Source: Parathalassolituus penaei
GTDB taxonomy: Bacteria; Pseudomonadota; Gammaproteobacteria; Pseudomonadales; Oceanobacteraceae
Reading direction: 5' to 3'
Assembly: GCF_026626885.1 (NCBI RefSeq)
Contig: NZ_JAPNOA010000059.1
Location: 186,327-250,326, forward strand
DNA length: 64,000 nucleotides
Position numbers and translations under genes: made by a program. The notes under the pieces were generated by a model that was given only the letters and a program-made list of their open reading frames with translations, was not told the origin of the DNA and searched no databases. Of the stretch, positions 62,059 through 64,000 are shown one piece after another. Numbering within the stretch: the first letter of the stretch is position 1; every line of letters starts with the position of its first letter.

Positions 62059-64000
62059 TTACCAGCGATAACGATACGTTACACCGTTTAACCAACGCTG
62101 ATTACGTTCAAAATTGACGTTACCAGCATCGGCGTCATACCAGACCTGCCAGGCCAGAGTGCCCATAGGCAACTCACGCCCCAATCGAGCTTGCCATTTA
62201 CGCTGACGATAATGCTCAGAAGAACTGTAGTTGGAGCCTGCACCAACGTCGGCCTGATCATAAGAGACTCCCAGCATCTGCTCCCAGAATCCGGACTCAC
62301 GGGTCCAGATCATCCGCAAGCTGCGCTCAGCTCCCAGCAACAGATCAGCAGTCGCTTCGTCGTTGGCTTTGCGATCCTGCAACATTCCGACTAACCACAA
62401 ACGCTGTTGTTGTGCCAGATGTAAAGAAGCCTGCCACTCAATACCCTGCATTCGCAAGGAACCACCGTTATCCAGATCACTATCGAGCAGAGACACCGAA
62501 CTGCCGATCAGACGACTCAAGCGCTCATGAAAAATTTTGGTATCCACCGTCAGACGCGAATCCAACCAGCTACCAAAATAACCTGCCTCCCAGGCCTGAA
62601 TCACCTCGTCTTTCAACTCGGCTTTCCAGGCATCCGAGCGTGCCTGCAAAAACAGGGTGCCAGTGTCTGAGCCCAGATAGTTATCCCCCAGACCACTCAG
62701 GGTCACACTGGCATTGAGATAACGCTCTGCCAGATCCGGCGAACGATGGCTGCGCGAATAGTGAACACGCACACTCTGGTTATTGGCAAGACGCCAGGTT
62801 GACGCCAGTCGTGGTGAATAATGCACTCCTGACTCACGTTCGTATTCCGCCATCAGACCCGAAAACAGCAACCAGTCAGGCAGTGGTTTGTATTCAATGT
62901 TGAAGAATGCCGACCAGCTGTCCTGCCCTACCTCACCATCAAAATAGGTACGCGAACTCACCCGGTCACGACGCCAGCCAATCCCCTGCACAGAACGCAA
63001 CTGCGGGCTCCAGGTGCGGGTATCCTGCCATTCGATATCGGTCCGTTGTTCGTAAATGTCGAGATCACCCGTTCCGCATACGGTTTCATCCAAACCATGG
63101 CCAGTGATGACTCCAGCCATAACCGACTGTGCCAACGCCAGATCCGAGTCACTGATCTCTACACTGTAACCACGAGTGGCCAACAAGGATTCCAGCGCAT
63201 CAGCACTGACACGGCCAGATGCAATCGCGGCGTATAAATACCCCAACGTCGTTCGATCAGCTGCCGAGCCCTGTTGATAACCCAGCACACTGTAGCCTAA
63301 TGTTTCTGCGAAGCCCGGATTCTGGCGATATAACGTTCCCAGATCCTCGGAAAAAGCGATGGTGGGAGCACAGGCACTGTAATCTGATTCGGTGTTGTTA
63401 CCGCTCCAGTATGCTTTTAATTGCCACTGGTGATCTGCCGACGTCTCACGGGTGTAACGCCCCCATAGCACATCCGTAGTGGACTCCTGCAGAGGTGAAT
63501 CAGTCATAAAATTTTCATCGGCATACACGTCACGCGCCACAAGCTGACGACTCACTTGCCATTCAAGCTCGGAGGAATCATCCGGACGAGTAGCAGCGCT
63601 CCAGGCTATAGCCTTGTTGGCCCGCAAATCTGGCAATGAACCAGTATCATGATGGAAACCGCCGTATTCGCCGACACGATCAGCAAACACACTGATGCGG
63701 TGCTGGACATCGCCACCACCCCCGATACTGGCATAACCGTGACGCTGCTGATCGGATGCATAACTGACCGACAAATCAGCGGATGCACTGTCCGCAGGAT
63801 GACGAGTGATGATATTCACCACCCCCTGAAAGGCGTTCAGACCATAACTGGATGCACTGGGGCTACGCGTCACTTCAACCCGTTCAATGTCTTCCACCGC
63901 CACACCAATACGATCCCAGTCGACCCGTGCAAACGTCGACTCATACACCGAACGACCATCCACCAGTACTTCCAGACGACGCGCCAACGACACATCACCG
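62059..64000 (-). CDS. TonB-dependent outer-membrane receptor (partial, N-terminus outside the window)
   Basis: At least 644 residues are visible; the start lies past the right edge. The visible front is the end of the plug domain (EVLVDGRSVYES, VEDIERVEVTRSPSASSYGL, NAFQGVVNIITRHP), then a long beta barrel ending in aromatic GVTYRYRW. Barrel strands are evident (WRLANNQSVRVHYSRSHRSP, AWEAGYFGSWLDSRLTVDTK). The ligand cannot be told: BtuB-, siderophore- and copper-type receptors share these features. It converges with serA. Confidence 0.9.
   Translation of the reverse strand, partial: GDVSLARRLEVLVDGRSVYESTFARVDWDRIGVAVEDIERVEVTRSPSASSYGLNAFQGVVNIITRHPADSASADLSVSYASDQQRHGYASIGGGGDVQHRISVFADRVGEYGGFHHDTGSLPDLRANKAIAWSAATRPDDSSELEWQVSRQLVARDVYADENFMTDSPLQESTTDVLWGRYTRETSADHQWQLKAYWSGNNTESDYSACAPTIAFSEDLGTLYRQNPGFAETLGYSVLGYQQGSAADRTTLGYLYAAIASGRVSADALESLLATRGYSVEISDSDLALAQSVMAGVITGHGLDETVCGTGDLDIYEQRTDIEWQDTRTWSPQLRSVQGIGWRRDRVSSRTYFDGEVGQDSWSAFFNIEYKPLPDWLLFSGLMAEYERESGVHYSPRLASTWRLANNQSVRVHYSRSHRSPDLAERYLNASVTLSGLGDNYLGSDTGTLFLQARSDAWKAELKDEVIQAWEAGYFGSWLDSRLTVDTKIFHERLSRLIGSSVSLLDSDLDNGGSLRMQGIEWQASLHLAQQQRLWLVGMLQDRKANDEATADLLLGAERSLRMIWTRESGFWEQMLGVSYDQADVGAGSNYSSSEHYRQRKWQARLGRELPMGTLAWQVWYDADAGNVNFERNQRWLNGVTYRYRW

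Overview
The window looks like chromosomal DNA of a marine gammaproteobacterium, probably an Oceanospirillales relative. This is inferred from protein style, TRAP, BCCT and DASS transporters, porins, and gene orders resembling the glycine-betaine loci of Pseudomonas. No rRNA, tRNA, CRISPR array, phage or complete insertion sequence was seen. The main theme is methylamine and betaine catabolism. Nearly every step from glycine betaine to pyruvate is present. A BCCT carrier and its porin (55.7-58.5 kb) and an orphan betaine/choline-type binding protein (1.6-2.6 kb) handle uptake. GbcA/GbcB (46.3-49.0 kb) remove the first methyl group. DgcA/DgcB with a dedicated ETF (2.9-9.7 kb) convert dimethylglycine to sarcosine. 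SoxBDAG with PurU (26.2-32.5 kb) convert sarcosine to glycine and handle C1 units. GlyA and serine dehydratase (40.4-43.1 kb) convert glycine to serine and then pyruvate.

Layout: 0.1-2.6 kb, an SDR and a binding protein. 2.9-9.7 kb, the dgc-etf operon, with an amidase diverging at 10.0 kb. 12.1-21.6 kb, a self-contained uptake and catabolic cluster (DapA-like lyase, aldehyde dehydrogenase, FAD amine oxidase, TRAP transporter, AraC/GlxA and LysR regulators) whose substrate cannot be read from sequence. 22.1-24.6 kb, a porin and a peroxiredoxin-like gene. 24.8-32.5 kb, the sox-purU operon extended by a PhyH-type dioxygenase and a small CxxC protein. 32.9-38.8 kb, a DASS carrier and an AaeXAB-like efflux operon. 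38.8-40.4 kb, AT-rich DNA with a small membrane protein and a decayed gene. 40.4-43.1 kb, glyA-sdaA. 43.9-45.5 kb, a tandem lipoprotein duplication. 46.3-49.0 kb, gbcAB. 49.1-54.9 kb, a beta-barrel gene and a MbnP/MbnH ('metallo-mystery pair') operon with two MbnH copies. 55.7-58.5 kb, porin plus BCCT. 59.1-62.0 kb, D-2-hydroxyglutarate dehydrogenase diverging from serA. 62.1 kb to the end, a partial TonB-dependent receptor.

The non-coding DNA is rich in repeats. Five copies of a ~231-bp element occur at three loci (21.6, 34.5-35.6 and 45.9 kb), all between convergent genes. Between copies, both sides of predicted helices change together, which indicates a conserved RNA or hairpin-DNA fold. 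Four heptanucleotide tandem arrays lie beside the copies. A second family is a TA-flanked, MITE-like element with nested inverted repeats (1.2, 23.4, 43.4 and 58.6 kb). The structured element is the best candidate for something undescribed. The duplicated MbnH system and the orphan TRAP-linked pathway come next.
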